Assembly (NCBI GenBank): GCA_034509425.1
Contig: JAVTVJ010000519.1
Location: 124,001 to 188,000 of the forward strand
Origin: Eopsaltria australis
Taxonomy: Eukaryota; Chordata; Aves; Passeriformes; Petroicidae
DNA length: 64,000 bases
Direction: 5' to 3'
Part shown: positions 24,600-37,065 of the stretch, piece after piece
How the letters are laid out: every line of letters begins with the position of its first letter
Position numbering within the stretch: the first letter of the stretch is position 1
Notes under the pieces: model-generated
Database searches by the model: none
Seen by the model: only the letters and a program-made list of their open reading frames with translations
What the model was told of the DNA's origin: nothing
Made by a program: the position numbers and the translations under genes

Positions 24600-25010
24600 T
24601 TTTTCCCAACTTGGAAATGAAACTCAAGATAATTTTGGTAAGGAGGTAATATAAAAGAGGATTTTTATATGAAAACTTCAGGAGCAGCTATGGAAAGATG
24701 TCCATAAAAGCCCACCTATACAGGCGTGAGTACATTTTTATAGGTTTTAGGAAATTGGCATAATTGATAAAAAGCACCAATTAGGAGGACAAGTGGTGAT
24801 GCAATTCCCCCCCAGGTCCAGCCCCTTCTCTGGAGTCCCCCCTCAGCACTGGCTGTGCTCTGTCCATGGAATGGATCTCCAAGAGTTGTTCTCAGCCTTG
24901 GTTCCCAGGAAGAGCCAAGAGAGCCCTGGGGCCTTGCACCCCCGGGGCTTGGAGCTCTGGAATTTGTTTTGTCTTTGTGCCTGGGGAAAGGCCATGGGAA
25001 AGTAGAGGGA
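24600..25010 (-). mobile_element. Candidate retroviral LTR, avian ERVL/ERVK style
   Basis: On the minus strand the order is U3-like sequence, then CCTATAAAAATGTACTC (a TATA-box-like motif, 24735-24751), then about 80 bp later CATATAAAAATCCTC and TTTTATATTACCTCCTTACC. This spacing fits TATA, R and polyadenylation region of a bird LTR. Plus-strand sequence around 24750-24800 (ATTGGCATAATTGATAAAAA, GCACCAATTAGGAGGACAAG) resembles LTR sequence I associate with songbird ERVs. Ends are not resolved and no internal retroviral genes are seen. Confidence 0.4.
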
Positions 25011-27111
25011 AAATGAGTCACTGATACAATAGGCTACAGAGCTACAAATATGTGTGTGAGGAGTACAGGGAACATAGAAAAGGAAAAAAGGCAAAACTCA
25101 GACAGCATCACCCCAGAGCAGCTCCTCAGGATGGCCCGAGGTGTCCCTGTCCCACTGAGCCACTGCAATGAGGCCAAGGGTGCTCCCCATCCCCTGCTGG
25201 TAGGGGCCAATCTCACTCAGATCTGGCCCTTCCATCCCTGTGGTTTCTCCCAACCCATTTCCCACTATCTTTCCCTGGGTAAAGACACAGATTTCCTGTG
25301 TGAGAGATGGTTATTATGGGTTATCACCATTTCTTCCTGCCCACACTGCTGTCTCTTGCTGGCTTCTGCCCTGGATGAAGCCTGGCTGTCCCTCAGCACT
25401 GCCCCAGCCTCCTGCACCCCAGGGACAGATCTCTGCCAGCCAAGCAGCACCAGAGGGGAGAGGGATTAAGGGAATGGACAAGTTAAGAAGAGCACTTGGA
25501 CAACTGTTAACACAGAAGGGTGAAACTATGACAAACTCCAGGATAATTTCTGCCTCTGGGCAGAGGCTGGAAGGTCCTCAGTGATGTCAGAAGAGAGTTT
25601 CTAATGGCATCAAGTGTTTGTCATCCCTTTTTGTCTCCTACTCAAGCCCGTGCCTACTGACACTGAACCTACATCCAAGCTCTGCTGTTCCAAATCTGGA
25701 AGGTGTTGGCTGAGGAAGGGGAGGATGTACTGAGTCATTGTCCCCATGCTGCATCCATAACTTCTGGGGCTCACTGGTGGAAACAAAAACGAGCTACCAC
25801 CCACAAGAGCCTTGTGACAGAGGCTGTGGAGTCATAGCTCAGGCCTGTCAGTGAGGCTGGTGGGGTGTGGTTAAAATCTGGCCCCACGAGATTGGAACTC
25901 AGCCCGGTGGAAACAGGGATGTCATGGTTGAATCACTGGGATGGGTCCTCAGGGTTACTCAGAAAGAGTTTTGTGCTTCTGCATCCACGGCCCAGCAAAT
26001 TCTGTGGCTGCTGTTTCGATGAATAAGCAGCTGGGTAAGTTCTTTCCCGAGTGGGAAGTCTCTGGTTAGAGCAAGTCTGAAATTTGGGACTGGGAAATGT
26101 AGAAAGGACCTGCTGCTTCTCCTCAAGGAAAAGTAATAGGAAAAGGGCAAGAGAAAGAGAAGATGAGGTAGGAGAGAGCAAGATGCAGTGGAGAGCATCA
26201 GCAGAAAGAGGGAGTGGAGAGTGTGTGCTCTTAGAGAATCAACAATGCTCCCAGAAAAGGGAAGCACCCAGGGGAGCAGAGTGTGAGTGTGGAGCTGGGA
26301 GAAATGTTACTGGAGGAAGATATTAAGGTGAAGCAGCTGATATTTGAAATGTTACTTGAAAAGAAGTTTTAATCTGATATGGCACAGATGGAATTAATGG
26401 GTTTTCAATGAGTTGCAAAGCACTTGGGGACAGCTCTGGGAACGAAGCAAAAGTTGAAAATTCTGCTGCTGGAGGTCAGCGCCGCATCCCCAGCACAGAG
26501 CAAGCCACCAGAGAAGGAATAAAAAACAGATTGTGAAACCAATTCCTGACTAAATTCCTCAGAGATAAGGGAGAGTTTTACAAACAAAACCAAAAAAACC
26601 TGTACCTCCCATATCTGCTTTCTTTTTAATTACCTGAGAGTTCAGTTTGGATGGCTGGAATGAGGGATGGGGAGGTGAGAAAAGAAAAACAGGTGTCAGT
26701 GAGACATCTTTCATGTCCTTCAGAAGATGAATGGCTGTGCCAGGCAGGGACCTGCATTTGTGCACAGGCAGGAGTGTGGGAGGGACTGGCTGGACTGCCA
26801 AGAGGAGCAGTGATTTGGGGAAAAACGAGTCACAGTCCAAAGCCTGCTTGGCAAAGCTGGCTGGGAAGCCTCCACTGCAGTGGCCTGCATGGCTCAGCAG
26901 GCCCTCTGCAAAGCAGGAGGCCTCAGTTTTGCTATTAAAGAGCAATGGAAGGGAAAAGAGAAAGAGAGAATGGAGCCAGGAAAAGGGAAGGAAGCAAAAT
27001 TCTGTTCACATGACAGAGCAGGAAAATCCTTATTCAAATAAACACCAATGTCTTGAGGATGAGCAAAATTCCCTGGGCCACCAAAAAATCTGATCAGGTC
27101 TGTAGCTCACA
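25011..27111. other. Unique noncoding sequence
   Basis: No gene is recognised. A purine-rich section (26080-26330, with AAGAGAAAGAGAAGATGAGG) and the stretch 26940-27000 are low-complexity-leaning. Frames up to 139 codons lack motif support. Confidence 0.5.
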
Positions 27112-27175
27112 TTTTTTTTCTTGTTTTTCTTTTTTTTCTTCTTCTTCTTCTTTTTTTTTTTTTTTTTTTTTTTTT
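27112..27175 (+). repeat. Poly-T / TTC simple repeat
   Basis: T-runs separated by single C or G, then about five copies of TTC or CTT, then an uninterrupted run of about 25 T ending at 27175. It may be the complement of a poly-A/GAA tail. No retroelement body is recognised to its left. Confidence 0.9.
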
Positions 27176-29149
27176 GCTTATCTGCTTTATTCTAGCTTGC
27201 TTTCCCCTTCTTTTCTTATCCCTGTTCTGTTCCTTTTATGTGATCAGACGCTTGCAGGTCTCTTGTGTTTCTCAGAATCCTGGTTAAGATCTTGTTGTCG
27301 TCTGGAAGGCAGAGAATGGCAGGGGTCAGGAAGGGAATGAAACAGCAAAGTTGAGTCATTCCTATTATTTGAGTCTTTCTGGGAAATGCAGACCATTGGG
27401 GTTTGTATTTTTGGGGTTTTTTTTACGCCTGAAATTTGCTTTCACCCAGGGAAGTAGAGCTTGGGTCAAAACACTGCAAAGAAAGTGATCTCATTTTTTA
27501 CTTCTGTTTTTCGGACTCAGCTGGGTGGAATCAGAGCCTCTGAGAAGTTCCTGGGCAACAGAGAAACTGCAGCATGAGTTCCAAGACTTGAAAATAAAAT
27601 CTCAACAGGAAAAATGGTATTTTAGAAAAGCCCAAGCAACAAGATCCTCAACTGGAATTCACAATCAGCCATCAGTAGGAATGCATCCAAATCCAGGCGT
27701 CCTTATTTCTGAATTGTTGATTCTCATATCAATGCCATCACTAGTTATTTTTTATAACCAATTTACCAGAGAAATGTCTCTCAGCACCAGATTGAATCCT
27801 TTATTACATCTGTTTCAGTATCAAACCATCCCAAGAACCCTTCTGAGACTGCTTTTCTCCCAGTGCATTGTGGAAGTGCAGAGCTCCTTTCAATCAGGAG
27901 GGACATCTCTGTTTAGTTTGCAGACTTCAAAACTCCTTCTGTTCAGAATGCTGTGTTGCTACCTGAGTGAAACCAGAGATAAAGCTCCAGCTAAGATCAT
28001 GATTTCAGGAATCAGCAGATAACTAATTTCTAAAACTTGAGACTGAGTATGGCATTTCCTTTGTGGTTTGATTTTTTTAATCCATTTTCTTCTAGAGTGT
28101 TTCACACTCCTCCTCCACCACGTAACAAATTAAAGCCATGCATTCTTGGAAGAGGATGGTGTCAGGACTAAAATACTCTGCTGGGGACCTCTTGGCTGCT
28201 CTGCAGTGTCCTGCTATGATCAGTTTGGTTTAGGATATTCTCAGTCTCTGGGTCTAGAATTAGGAAACCAAGATCCAGAGAGGTTCAGTGGAAGGTCCAA
28301 AGCGTTATTCAGTGTCCTGTCCTCACGAACTGAAGTGCTGGAGAAGAACCACAACCTCTTAGTGCTGATTTGCCCAAATGAGACATTTCTCACATTGTCA
28401 TTTTTGCCTCTGAACTGGAATCCTAAAATAACAAACAGACAGTGGGGATGATCCAGTGATTCAATCATCAGCATCCACAGCAGTCACCCAAGATATCTGC
28501 TTCCTTTAGCATCCATAAAAATACCAACCACTCCACGGGACAGCTTGAGAGCCAAAGAAATGAGCTCTTTATTGAAATTAAGTTGCTGTATGAGCCCTAA
28601 TTCCAATCTCTGCTCCTTTGTTCCTCATATGCACAAACCAAACTCCATTTTTTCCTGCCTTCCCAAATCAGGGTAAATGTTTTTTCAAGGCAGGAATTTC
28701 ATCTCTCACTTTGCCCATGTGCAACATCAGAAGAACATTTGTGTCAGAGCTGGGCCAAGGCAGTCCCTGGGTGTCAGTGACAGAGACCAATAAACTCTTA
28801 TCTCATTGCAGGAAAACACGGCTCCAGCTTAGATGTGGGACTTGGATTTTCCTGCCCAAAAAAATTGCCTGGATTTAGTGGCACAGAGCAGGGAAGAGTT
28901 CCACATACATCATCCCATCAGGAAAAGCTTCACTCTGCTCCTCTGCTGCTTGTCCCTTGTGTCAGTGAGGGATTGAATGAAGTGATGGAGGAAGGTGGAT
29001 CTGCTCTGCAGTGCAAAGAGCCAAAATTCAGGCAATAATAGTAACTCCCAGTCCTGAATCTTTTCAGAAAAGCATTTACAAGCAGCTTTCTGGAGCAGTA
29101 AAGGTTTTTCTCTTTTTCTTCTTCTTTTTCCCCCCTTTTTCCTTTACTA
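27176..29149. other. Unique noncoding with a possible old MIR-like piece
   Basis: No gene is recognised. Around 28255-28315 the sequence GAAACCAAGATCCAGAGAGG followed by TTCAGTGGAAGGTCC resembles the reverse complement of a MIR-family SINE core (consensus style: gaaactgaggcacagagagg then ttaagtgacttgccc). The match is short and uncertain. The 165-codon frame at 27525-28022 has no recognisable motif. Confidence 0.4.
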
Positions 29150-29345
29150 CAGAGAAATCTTTAACAAATAATCATTTTACACTGTACAGTTCATCAATAA
29201 AAGCAATAACACCAGGTTATGTAATAAATTAAATATGATGTGTAGTTGAAAGTAATCGTTCTTTCAGGCATCAGCTTCTTGTCACATTAAGGGCTCTGGC
29301 AAACAGGTTTAATATTCGTGGAATGAACAGAATTATTGACAAGCA
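29150..29345. other. Candidate conserved noncoding element
   Basis: An AT-rich, non-repetitive block: CTTTAACAAATAATCATTTTAC, CATCAATAAAAGCAATAAC, GTAATAAATTAAATATGATG and GTTTAATATTCGTGG. Nothing in it is recognised as transposon-derived. A regulatory role is inferred only. Confidence 0.2.
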
Positions 29346-32300
29346 GAGGAGGAACTAGACAGCAAGTGAGCATCATATTAATTTTTCAAAGCTTGATATT
29401 GCTTTTCCTGCTGACAGCGCAACAAACTTCCAGGGCTGGCTGTGCTGAAGTGAGGTTTGGTGGTGGTGGCTTGTTTCTCCTTGATCTTGGTTTTCTGCCA
29501 TTCTGTCAAGTTGGAAGAGTAGGGAAGAGGGAGAAAAATTGTGGTGGTTCAGAGGTAAAGGTGGTTTTATATTTGGGTTTGTTCTGGATAACTCAACTCG
29601 AGGTGAGCTCAGAATAACTTCAGTTCTACCTTTCACTGTATCAGTGGTCATCTTTCATTACTTCAAAAAATAGTCCGTAATTCCCATCACACTTCTAGAA
29701 TACACAAGGATTTAAGTACTGCTCCTTGGCCTGGAGAGTCTGGTGACTGAAATATTGGAGATGCTTTGGGACAGAGTTTCTCAGTATGGACAATTAAATC
29801 AGAGATGGAGCTACAAAGAGAGGTCAGCTGGGTCACCTGAGCTTCCTGATATTCAGAACTGCTCAAGGGTGGCATAGAAATGGAAATTGAAAAGCTGAAC
29901 TTCCTGAGGTCCAAGTGGTTCAGTGATGAGGCTGGAAGTGTAGAAAGTGATGACAATTCACCTTTTTACCTAAGCATTCCCTAAGTGCTACAAAAACAGC
30001 TGAAGGGGAAAAAAACAAGTGCGAATGACCACTCTGAGGCATGTGTTTTGTCTGAGGCAAAGGTAAAAAATAGGCACTGACATTTCTCTTATCTCTTATT
30101 TGAGGCCCAACCACCACACCCTCCCTCTGCTTGTCTCATGAAATTTGTCACCCAAAAAAGATTTTAAAAGGTGTTAAAATATGTGTCTTTGTGTTGAGAG
30201 GCTATGGAGAGGCAGAGGAGAAGGTTTCTGTGGAGAAGTGGTCACGGACTGTTCAGGTCAGAGGTGTATTACAGAAATTGTCATTGGAGATGTTCTCAAA
30301 GAGCTCACATGGGACAAACAATTCCCAAAGCAGCTCTCTGGGCTGCCTTTCCCACTGTGGATGGGATGGGATTGAGCTTGGCTGCAGCGTTTCTGACACA
30401 ATGGATGAGATATAATCTTATTAAATGAAATGCAGGGGTCCCTGCAGGTGGCAGTTTGGGAATACTGTCCTTCATCTGCACTAGGGTGTTCAGCACATTG
30501 GTTTTGAGCATTTTCCATAACCACAGGAGCATGGGGAGGAGAAAATGGGAGGGAGGTGTGGGCAAAAGGCAGCTCAGGGCTGGTCAGTGATGCCCCATGG
30601 GCTCTGTTAAACCCTTTCTCTCCTCTCATCTCTGCCCAGAGCTCTGGGGATGATTTAGAGCTGGCGAGACAGGCATGGCTGCAGAGAGCTGGACAGGCTT
30701 TGGAACTTGGCACCACCTGTCCTTTGATTGGCCTGAAAACTGTTATTTTAGAAGGGGATGGGTATGCAGGACTCATCAATTAACAGCCAGGCCAGGTTTG
30801 CTCATCACACTGAGCTTTCATGGGCTGACCTTCGCACGTGTGGCCAAATTTCCAGTAATGACCTCATGCCTCCTCAAAAATCTATCACCACTGAAGATTG
30901 GCCAGAGCTTCCATTCAGCTGTGAAATGTGGCAGCTCCTTTTATCCAAAATGCTACGGAATGCCCCCATTTCTCCAAAGAAATGTCAGAGCACGAGAGAA
31001 CCAAAGGGAAGTTGGGAGGGAGCAGAGCTGCTCATCTTGATCAGCCCCAGCCTCCCCACACATTCCCATGGGTGGAATCAAATCCAGACTCTGGAAGGGA
31101 TTTCTTTTTTAATGAAAAGTGAGGAAATATGTGGGCCTCAGAAAGCTGGACAAGTGATGGATGTTGTCACCATTAAGATTGGTCTGTGGATCCTTCCTCA
31201 CTGCTCTCCTGGGATTGGTTTTAAGGATTTTTGTATCTAATTGTACCCAAGACTGGAGAAGTCACTGGGCTGACAGAGTCCAGTAAAAAGGTGTAACATG
31301 AGTGGAATGGTCTCAAGAGCAATGGGAACACGTTCCTTTTACACTTATCAGCAAGTTCTGTTTCACCCCCTCCACGCAGCAAAGAACCCGGGAGTGAGAG
31401 GTATTAAAGCACCACAAAGGAATCAAGATTTGTCTGCAGGTCTGGGAGAAAGAGGGAGAGGAACTCACAGGAGAAATGTCAGCACAGAAACACCCTTTGG
31501 TAATGAGCTGTTTCACAAAATGTGGAAAATGGCAGAATTTCAGGCATCAGCTCTGTATCCTGATGGTGCATCAGCCACCTAAAAGACCTTGGAAAATGCT
31601 GTTAGAGGCAGGTAACAGAATAAACACAGAAGCATGAAGACATTTTTATTTGAGGCAGAACCTGGAAAGTGCTGGAGGGTTGAAAGCCAGGCAAGGACTG
31701 CAGCATCCAGGGTGGGGCTTGGCCAACAAACAGGGCAATTCCTCAGAGCCACTGGGAAGGAAATTTCTTGCCCTTCCAGGGAGAGAAAGCAGAGGGGGAG
31801 CTGATTGATGTGCTGAACCTGTGGGGCCATCCCAGCAGGGCAAAGGCTTCTGCCTTCAAAGGAGCTTAGTACTAGGAATGGGTCTGAAAGAGTCAAAATA
31901 GGAGCTGCAGGAAGCATCTTTATAATCCAGACTGAAATACTAATAGTGAAAATTGTAAATAAAGCCTTTGAATTGCTTTGGGTGGACACCCTGCTCCAAG
32001 AAGCTCTCCTTTCCCTCCCTGCACAAGTGCCAGTGGGACAAAGTCAAAAGATTGGATTGTCATGAGTGAAAAGTAGAGAATTTTAAATCTTTTAATTTAT
32101 TTTTTAAACCAAGCTCTTTCAAAGCTTCTGGTTATACCTGTCTTTAAATCCTGTGTGCACTGTCTAAGGATTTCACTGTCTTTTTCATGGCAGTTGAGGA
32201 AATCCTGCCATTCCCATGACCTGCGGTGCAGAGAGAGACAGAGAAACATGCAAAGAATTCTGTGTACAGCTGCCAGGCTCTGAAGTGCATCTGAGTGTCC

Positions 32301-33128
32301 CAATAGGTACTTAACTCTAAAAAACCGAGAGCATTTAATTCCCCCCAGAAGTCAGTGGAGATCAAGAACGTGCACATAGGTTCCTGAATCACAGAGCATC
32401 CTCTTCACCTGAGGTGGATTTGACTGCTGAAAGGATGGGAGTATTTCTCTTACAGTGATTTGAAGTAGAAACAGATTTGTTAAAGGAAAACAAAACAAGG
32501 TACAATCCTTTGTGTTAAGTCTTGCACAAATGATACCCCTGGGTTTCTTCCAGATTTTTATTATTGTTCAAACAAATAATATTTGGGTTTCTCCTCATAC
32601 TTCACCCATTCTATTGAACCAAGGTGCTATTTTGGAGTTGAAAGCATGCACACGGAAAAAATGCAAATCCCACATTTCAAAGGCACCTTCCACTTGGAAT
32701 GGGATCTATTTTTGTCCCTGTGACTGTCTTGCCCAGCTCTAATTGTCATGCCCTGCTCTGAAACCCACAGTACACGTCTCTTGCCAGTGTATTTTTGGAT
32801 TATTGCTCATTGTGATCAGCCTTTTGTGTTCCCCTTGATATGGGCCAAATTTTGACATGAGGTGCTGAGTCACACACAATGTGGATCCTATTTGTGTCTC
32901 AAAGAAATCTTCCTTTTTCTATTCCCCTGTACCTGGGCCAGCACCTGGCAGAGTCTTCCCCATTTCCCAGACAGACAAGGGAAAGAAAACCACCTGAAAG
33001 ACATCAAAGAGCTGAAAAGCAGCTTTTGGGCAGCTCAACACAATTCAGTTAATTATTATTATGAAATGCCTTAGGGAGTGCCTGCTTGGTATTGTCGTTT
33101 CTGTGCTCATTTGTTTAGTAAAAAAACT
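29346..33128. other. Unique noncoding sequence
   Basis: No gene or transposon is recognised. Overlapping frames of 100-173 codons (30258-30779, 30758-31240, 31579-31989) sit on both strands, as expected by chance in moderately GC-rich DNA, and none shows a domain I recognise. Confidence 0.45.
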
Positions 33129-33161
33129 GAGGAAAGAAAGAGGGAAAGAGAGAAAGAAAGA

Positions 33162-33195
<34 letters not shown>

Positions 33196-33252
33196 AAGAG
33201 AGAGAGAGAAAGAGAAAGAGAGAGAGAAAGAAAGAAAGAGAGAGAGAAAGAG

Positions 33253-33301
<49 letters not shown>

Positions 33302-33355
33302 GAAAGAGAGAGAGAGAGAGAAAGAAAGAGAGAAAGAAAGAAAGAGAGAAAGAAA

Positions 33356-33403
<48 letters not shown>

Positions 33404-33492
33404 GAAAGAAAGAGAGAAAGAAAAAGAAAGAAAGAGAGAAAGAGAGAAAGAGAGAAAGAGAGAAAGAGAGAAAGAGAGAAAGAGAGAAAGAG

Positions 33493-33571
<79 letters not shown>

Positions 33572-33585
33572 GAAAGAAAAAGAAA
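33129..33585 (+). repeat. Uninterrupted polypurine GAAA/GA microsatellite
   Basis: All 457 bases are A or G on the plus strand. Structure: a mixed GA/GAAA part (33129-33350), a nearly pure GAAA block (33351-33400), a phased AGAGAAAG block (33401-33495), and a pure GAAA block (33496-33570) ending in AAAAAGAAA. Two long Lys/Glu/Arg-rich frames (33061-33597 and 33078-33665) arise only because the repeat lacks stop codons. The tract is triplex-capable and likely length-polymorphic. Confidence 0.97.
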
Positions 33586-34791
33586 TTTATCTTTTGAAAC
33601 TGGGGTCTCTGGGCTTGGGGGTGAAATATTTAATTTTTGCCCACAAAAAATACAGTCATATCTGAGTGGGAATGCAATTTAAAAAATTACCAGGAGATGA
33701 TTCATTTTCTGAAGGCAATATACACATTATAAACCCTTTTAGGGAGTGACAGAGGGAAAAGGGCACTTGATGTAATGGGGTGGAAAACCCAAATAATCCC
33801 ATCTCTGCTGTAGGACTCTCCTGGAGTGCTTTCCCTGCATCCCACACTGCAGCACAGCCCTTGCTCTGGCACTGCTGCAGCTTCCAAGGACAAAAAAGTT
33901 TCACATCTGTGAATTAATTTTTTTATCTCCTGCAGCTGAGATGATTTTGGGGATCTTTTTTTCCTTCTCTTTCCATTTCTTCTCTGATCACCATTTTACA
34001 GATGTCAGCAACATGTGCTATTTTTTTTTTTTCAATAAGAGGGAAGTTTTTTAACCACATAACACAGAAAAAAAGATGGAATATTGGCGATGGAATCTTC
34101 AACAGCCTCCACACCAGCATCCTCTACATGAGCTGCCTTCCCTTTCTCTGAATGGCCTCTGTGAATGCAAACCCCAAATTTCAGAGGCCTGAATTTTGGG
34201 ATGATGAATGCAAAATGCCTGATATTGGTGTTGCTGCTTTTATTCCAGCTCCTCATCAGGAAAATTTCCCTGACCTTCATGCACAGGTGCCCTGGGACAG
34301 GTGAAGCAGGCAGGGGCTCTAGCCCTGCCCTTTAATGCACAGCCAGGCTGTCCCCTGAATTCCTGCACGACAGGCTCCAGCAGATCTGTGCTTGCTTCTG
34401 CTGCTGAGCAGCTGTTTCACAAACTGTTGGGTTATTGGAGTTTTGTGGCCATAATCACTTGGCTCTCTCAGCGCTGTCACCTGCAGATGAAAATGAAAAG
34501 CCTTGAAAATCAGGTGACAGCAAATCCAGCATGTCCAGGGATGTGTGTGAGCACAGAGCAGAGCAGAGCTGCTGTCAGGAAGTTCTTACACACCCCAGAA
34601 ATGGAGGGCTTGACACTGCAGAGTGTGTCTGGGAGAGAAGTGAAGAAACACAGCCAAATGTTCTCCTGTTTCCTGTGAGTGGAGACCAAATCCCTTTGAA
34701 AGTGGGAATGTAATTGTTCAGTGGCCAGGGCTCCTGGAACAGTGTGTCTGCCTGTGCTGCATGCACGGAGCCATCACACAAAGGGTCTGGG
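33586..34791. other. Unique noncoding sequence
   Basis: No gene is recognised. A T-run of about 12 occurs at 34020-34032. Short frames on both strands are unsupported. Confidence 0.5.
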
Positions 34792-34947
34792 AACCACAGG
34801 ATCCTGGAAATGGTTGGAAGGGACATTTAAAGGCCATCCAGTCCCAGACACCTTCCACTGTCCCAGGTTGCTCCAGGCCCTGTCCATCCTGGCCTTGGAC
34901 ACTGCCAGGGATCCAGAGGCAGCCACAGCTTCTCTGGGCACCCTGTA
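34792..34947 (-). mobile_element. CR1 LINE 3'-end fragment
   Basis: Matches the avian CR1 3' end in antisense orientation. Plus-strand landmarks are GGAAATGGTTGGAAGGGAC, CACCTTCCACTGTCCCAGG, TGGCCTTGGACACTGCCAGG and CCACAGCTTCTCTGGGCACC. It is 5'-truncated within the 3' UTR. The copy closely resembles the one at 59394-59661 in subfamily-specific positions, suggesting the same CR1 subfamily. Confidence 0.87.
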
Positions 34948-36084
34948 AAAATCCTCTTTAGGCTAAGAGCAGCAATTTGCCTGCAATTCTCAGCCTGGTG
35001 GTGCAAGAGGTTTGTGGAAGGAGTTGTTATTGTGGATAGAAGAAATCAGAATTACAGGGAAGACCCTTACAGCCATGGTAAGGGGCAAATTTATGGAAAT
35101 ATTCTCAGTTACAGTCACAGCAGCCTCTTGGATGGTTCCTGGTATTATCAGAGATCCCAGAACTTGGTGTTGTCAGAGATTCCATGGTAGTTTCCTCCCA
35201 GGAAGTGTTGTTAATGATGATTTGCTGGCTGCTACCTCTGAAGATAATTCCTGCTATCTTTCCCCACATCCATGTTTCCTGCAGTCTGTGCAGACAGCGC
35301 AGACCTCGGGCTTGACACAGGTGTCACACTTTGTGTGTCATTTTCATTAATGTCATTTATGTCATTTTATTTAGTACCTGTAGCAGGGCTGCTCTTGGTT
35401 TCCATCACAGGAGAGGAGAAGCAGGGGCAGTGACAGGAGGGCTGGCCAGGGCACACAGGTGGGGGTCAGGCCCATATTTTCATCCAACTGAGAATCTGTC
35501 TTTGGCTGCATCAATGGCTGGAATGGAGTACATCTTGATTTACACAGGAGATGGAAAGGGTAGAATTGAGCACAGCAAGCTGAATCCTAGAAGAAAAAAA
35601 GGCCACTGGAAAGGGAAAGAGAGAGCAAGGAGGAAAAGCTAACACCATGGCCTCTGTGATTCTGCCTTTGCAGGTCCCTCAGGCAACATAACCATAAACA
35701 GTCTCTTCAAAAAATACTGTGAACACTGTGCTCCTTTCTGACAGTTTTTTCCCCAATTTCCTCCTGCCTTTACAAGTAGCTGAGGAAAATAAATATTTAA
35801 TGACAGGGTTTGATATTTTAATGTAGGCTCTTGGTTAAAACACCACAAATCTCTCTGTGAAAGGGAGGCAATAGAATTACAAAGGAAGGTGTTGCAGCAA
35901 GTCAGAAGTTGGTTGGAAAGGGGAAGGAAGTGGAAGGAGGCAAAGCTGCAGAAGTCCTGGAGTATCTTCAGGTGGAAATCACCCCTGACTCATTTCAGGA
36001 GCCCCTTCCCAGAGCTTGCTGGGGAGGATAAACCTTTCTGTAAGAGCAGAGCAGAGTTCCCTTCTCCATGATTTGGCTTGGATC
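34948..36084. other. Unique noncoding sequence
   Basis: No gene or repeat family is recognised between the two minus-strand CR1 copies. The frames at 35012-35350 and 35331-35642 have no recognisable motif. Confidence 0.5.
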
Positions 36085-36425
36085 TCTTCCCTTGACTGGA
36101 TCCCTTTCAGTGAAGAAATTTCCCTGCTGTCCACCCTGCCCCTCCCCTGGCCCAGCCTGAGGCCGTTCTCTGGGATCAGAGCCCAACCCCCCCTGTGCCC
36201 CCTCCTGTCAGGGACTGTGCAGAGCCACAAGGTCCCCCCTGAGCCTCCTTTGCTCCAGGCTGAGCCCCTTTCCCAGCTCCCTCAGCCCCTCCTGGTGCTC
36301 CAGCCCCTTCCCCAGCTCCTTTCCTTTTTCTGGACACCCTCCAGCCCCTCAATGTCCTTCTGATAGAGGGGCCCAGAACTGGACACAGCACTCAAGGTGT
36401 GGCCTCACCAATGCCCAGCACAGAG
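36085..36425 (-). mobile_element. CR1 LINE ORF2 end and 3' UTR, antisense
   Basis: Antisense CR1 spanning more of the element than the other copies here. Plus-strand landmarks in order: AGTGAAGAAATTTCCC, CTCCCCTGGCCCAGCCTGAG, GCTCCAGGCTGAGCCCC, CTTTTTCTGGACACCCTCCA, GCCCCTCAATGTCCTTCTGA, GAGGGGCCCAGAACTGGACA, CAGCACTCAAGGTGTGGCCT. The latter half corresponds to the C-terminal end of the CR1 reverse-transcriptase ORF. The minus-strand frames through it are broken remnants with no intact polymerase domain. It is truncated at both ends. Confidence 0.85.
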
Positions 36426-36889
36426 GCAGAAGCTGAGCTGTGAAGTCCTCAATGTGTCCCTGCCATGAAAGCCACGTCCTCACTCATCCTGATCTCCATC
36501 TGAGGCTGCTCCCTTGCCCAGGTGAGGGAGCTGTGCCCTGCACCCAGTGTGTGGTACCAGTGGCACCCACAGGAAGAGAACACAGAAAAATCCCATCCTT
36601 GAAGCACCGAGAACCTCGTGCCACCCTGTGTGTCCCCACACCCAGACTGCCACAGAGAGCACCCAGTGCTGGTGCTGGGCCCAGGCTGCTCCATGAGTAG
36701 CACCCATGATTCAGCACAGAGTGGCAGCCTGGTGCTTCTGAGACAGGGCTGGAGCCCCAGAAATGTGGCACGGAGTGGTCTCTGTGCAGGGACAACACGG
36801 CTGAAATCTTGGCCTGGGTGGCTGCAGGGAATGGTTTATGCTGCTCTCCCTCCCTTCCCTGGCGGATCTCAGCAGCAGTCTCCAGCCAA
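36426..36889. other. Unique GC-rich noncoding sequence
   Basis: No gene is recognised. Overlapping frames on both strands (36484-36921 minus, 36618-36938 plus) reflect high GC and have no motif support. Part of it could be further diverged CR1, but I cannot align it. Confidence 0.4.
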
Positions 36890-37065
36890 CATAATTCTTT
36901 GTGAGTTACTTTCGTTAGCAAAACCTTTCACCCTATGAAGATGTTCTACTTAATTAGTAAAAGTTCAATTTTTTTTGTCACCGACAGAGCTCCATACATC
37001 ACCACGTCTGGAGAGTCATTAGCTGGAAAATTAATCAGGGTGGGTAACAGCTGAATAGAGTCAGA
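36890..37065. other. Candidate conserved noncoding element
   Basis: Complex AT-rich block with TTCGTTAGCAAAACC, CTACTTAATTAGTAAAAG, CACCACGTCTGGAG, CATTAGCTGGAAAATTAATC and AGGGTGGGTAACAG. Homeodomain-like TAATTA and ATTA cores are dense and no repeat is recognised. Regulatory function is inference. Confidence 0.25.

Noticed and set aside
26035..26041. Splice donor GTAAGT after an open stretch (about 26000)
   Set aside because: The upstream acceptor is weak and the frame contains a stop, so no exon is proposed.
33061..33665. Two Lys/Glu/Arg-rich frames of 178 and 195 codons
   Set aside because: They are translations of the GAAA/GA polypurine repeat, not proteins.
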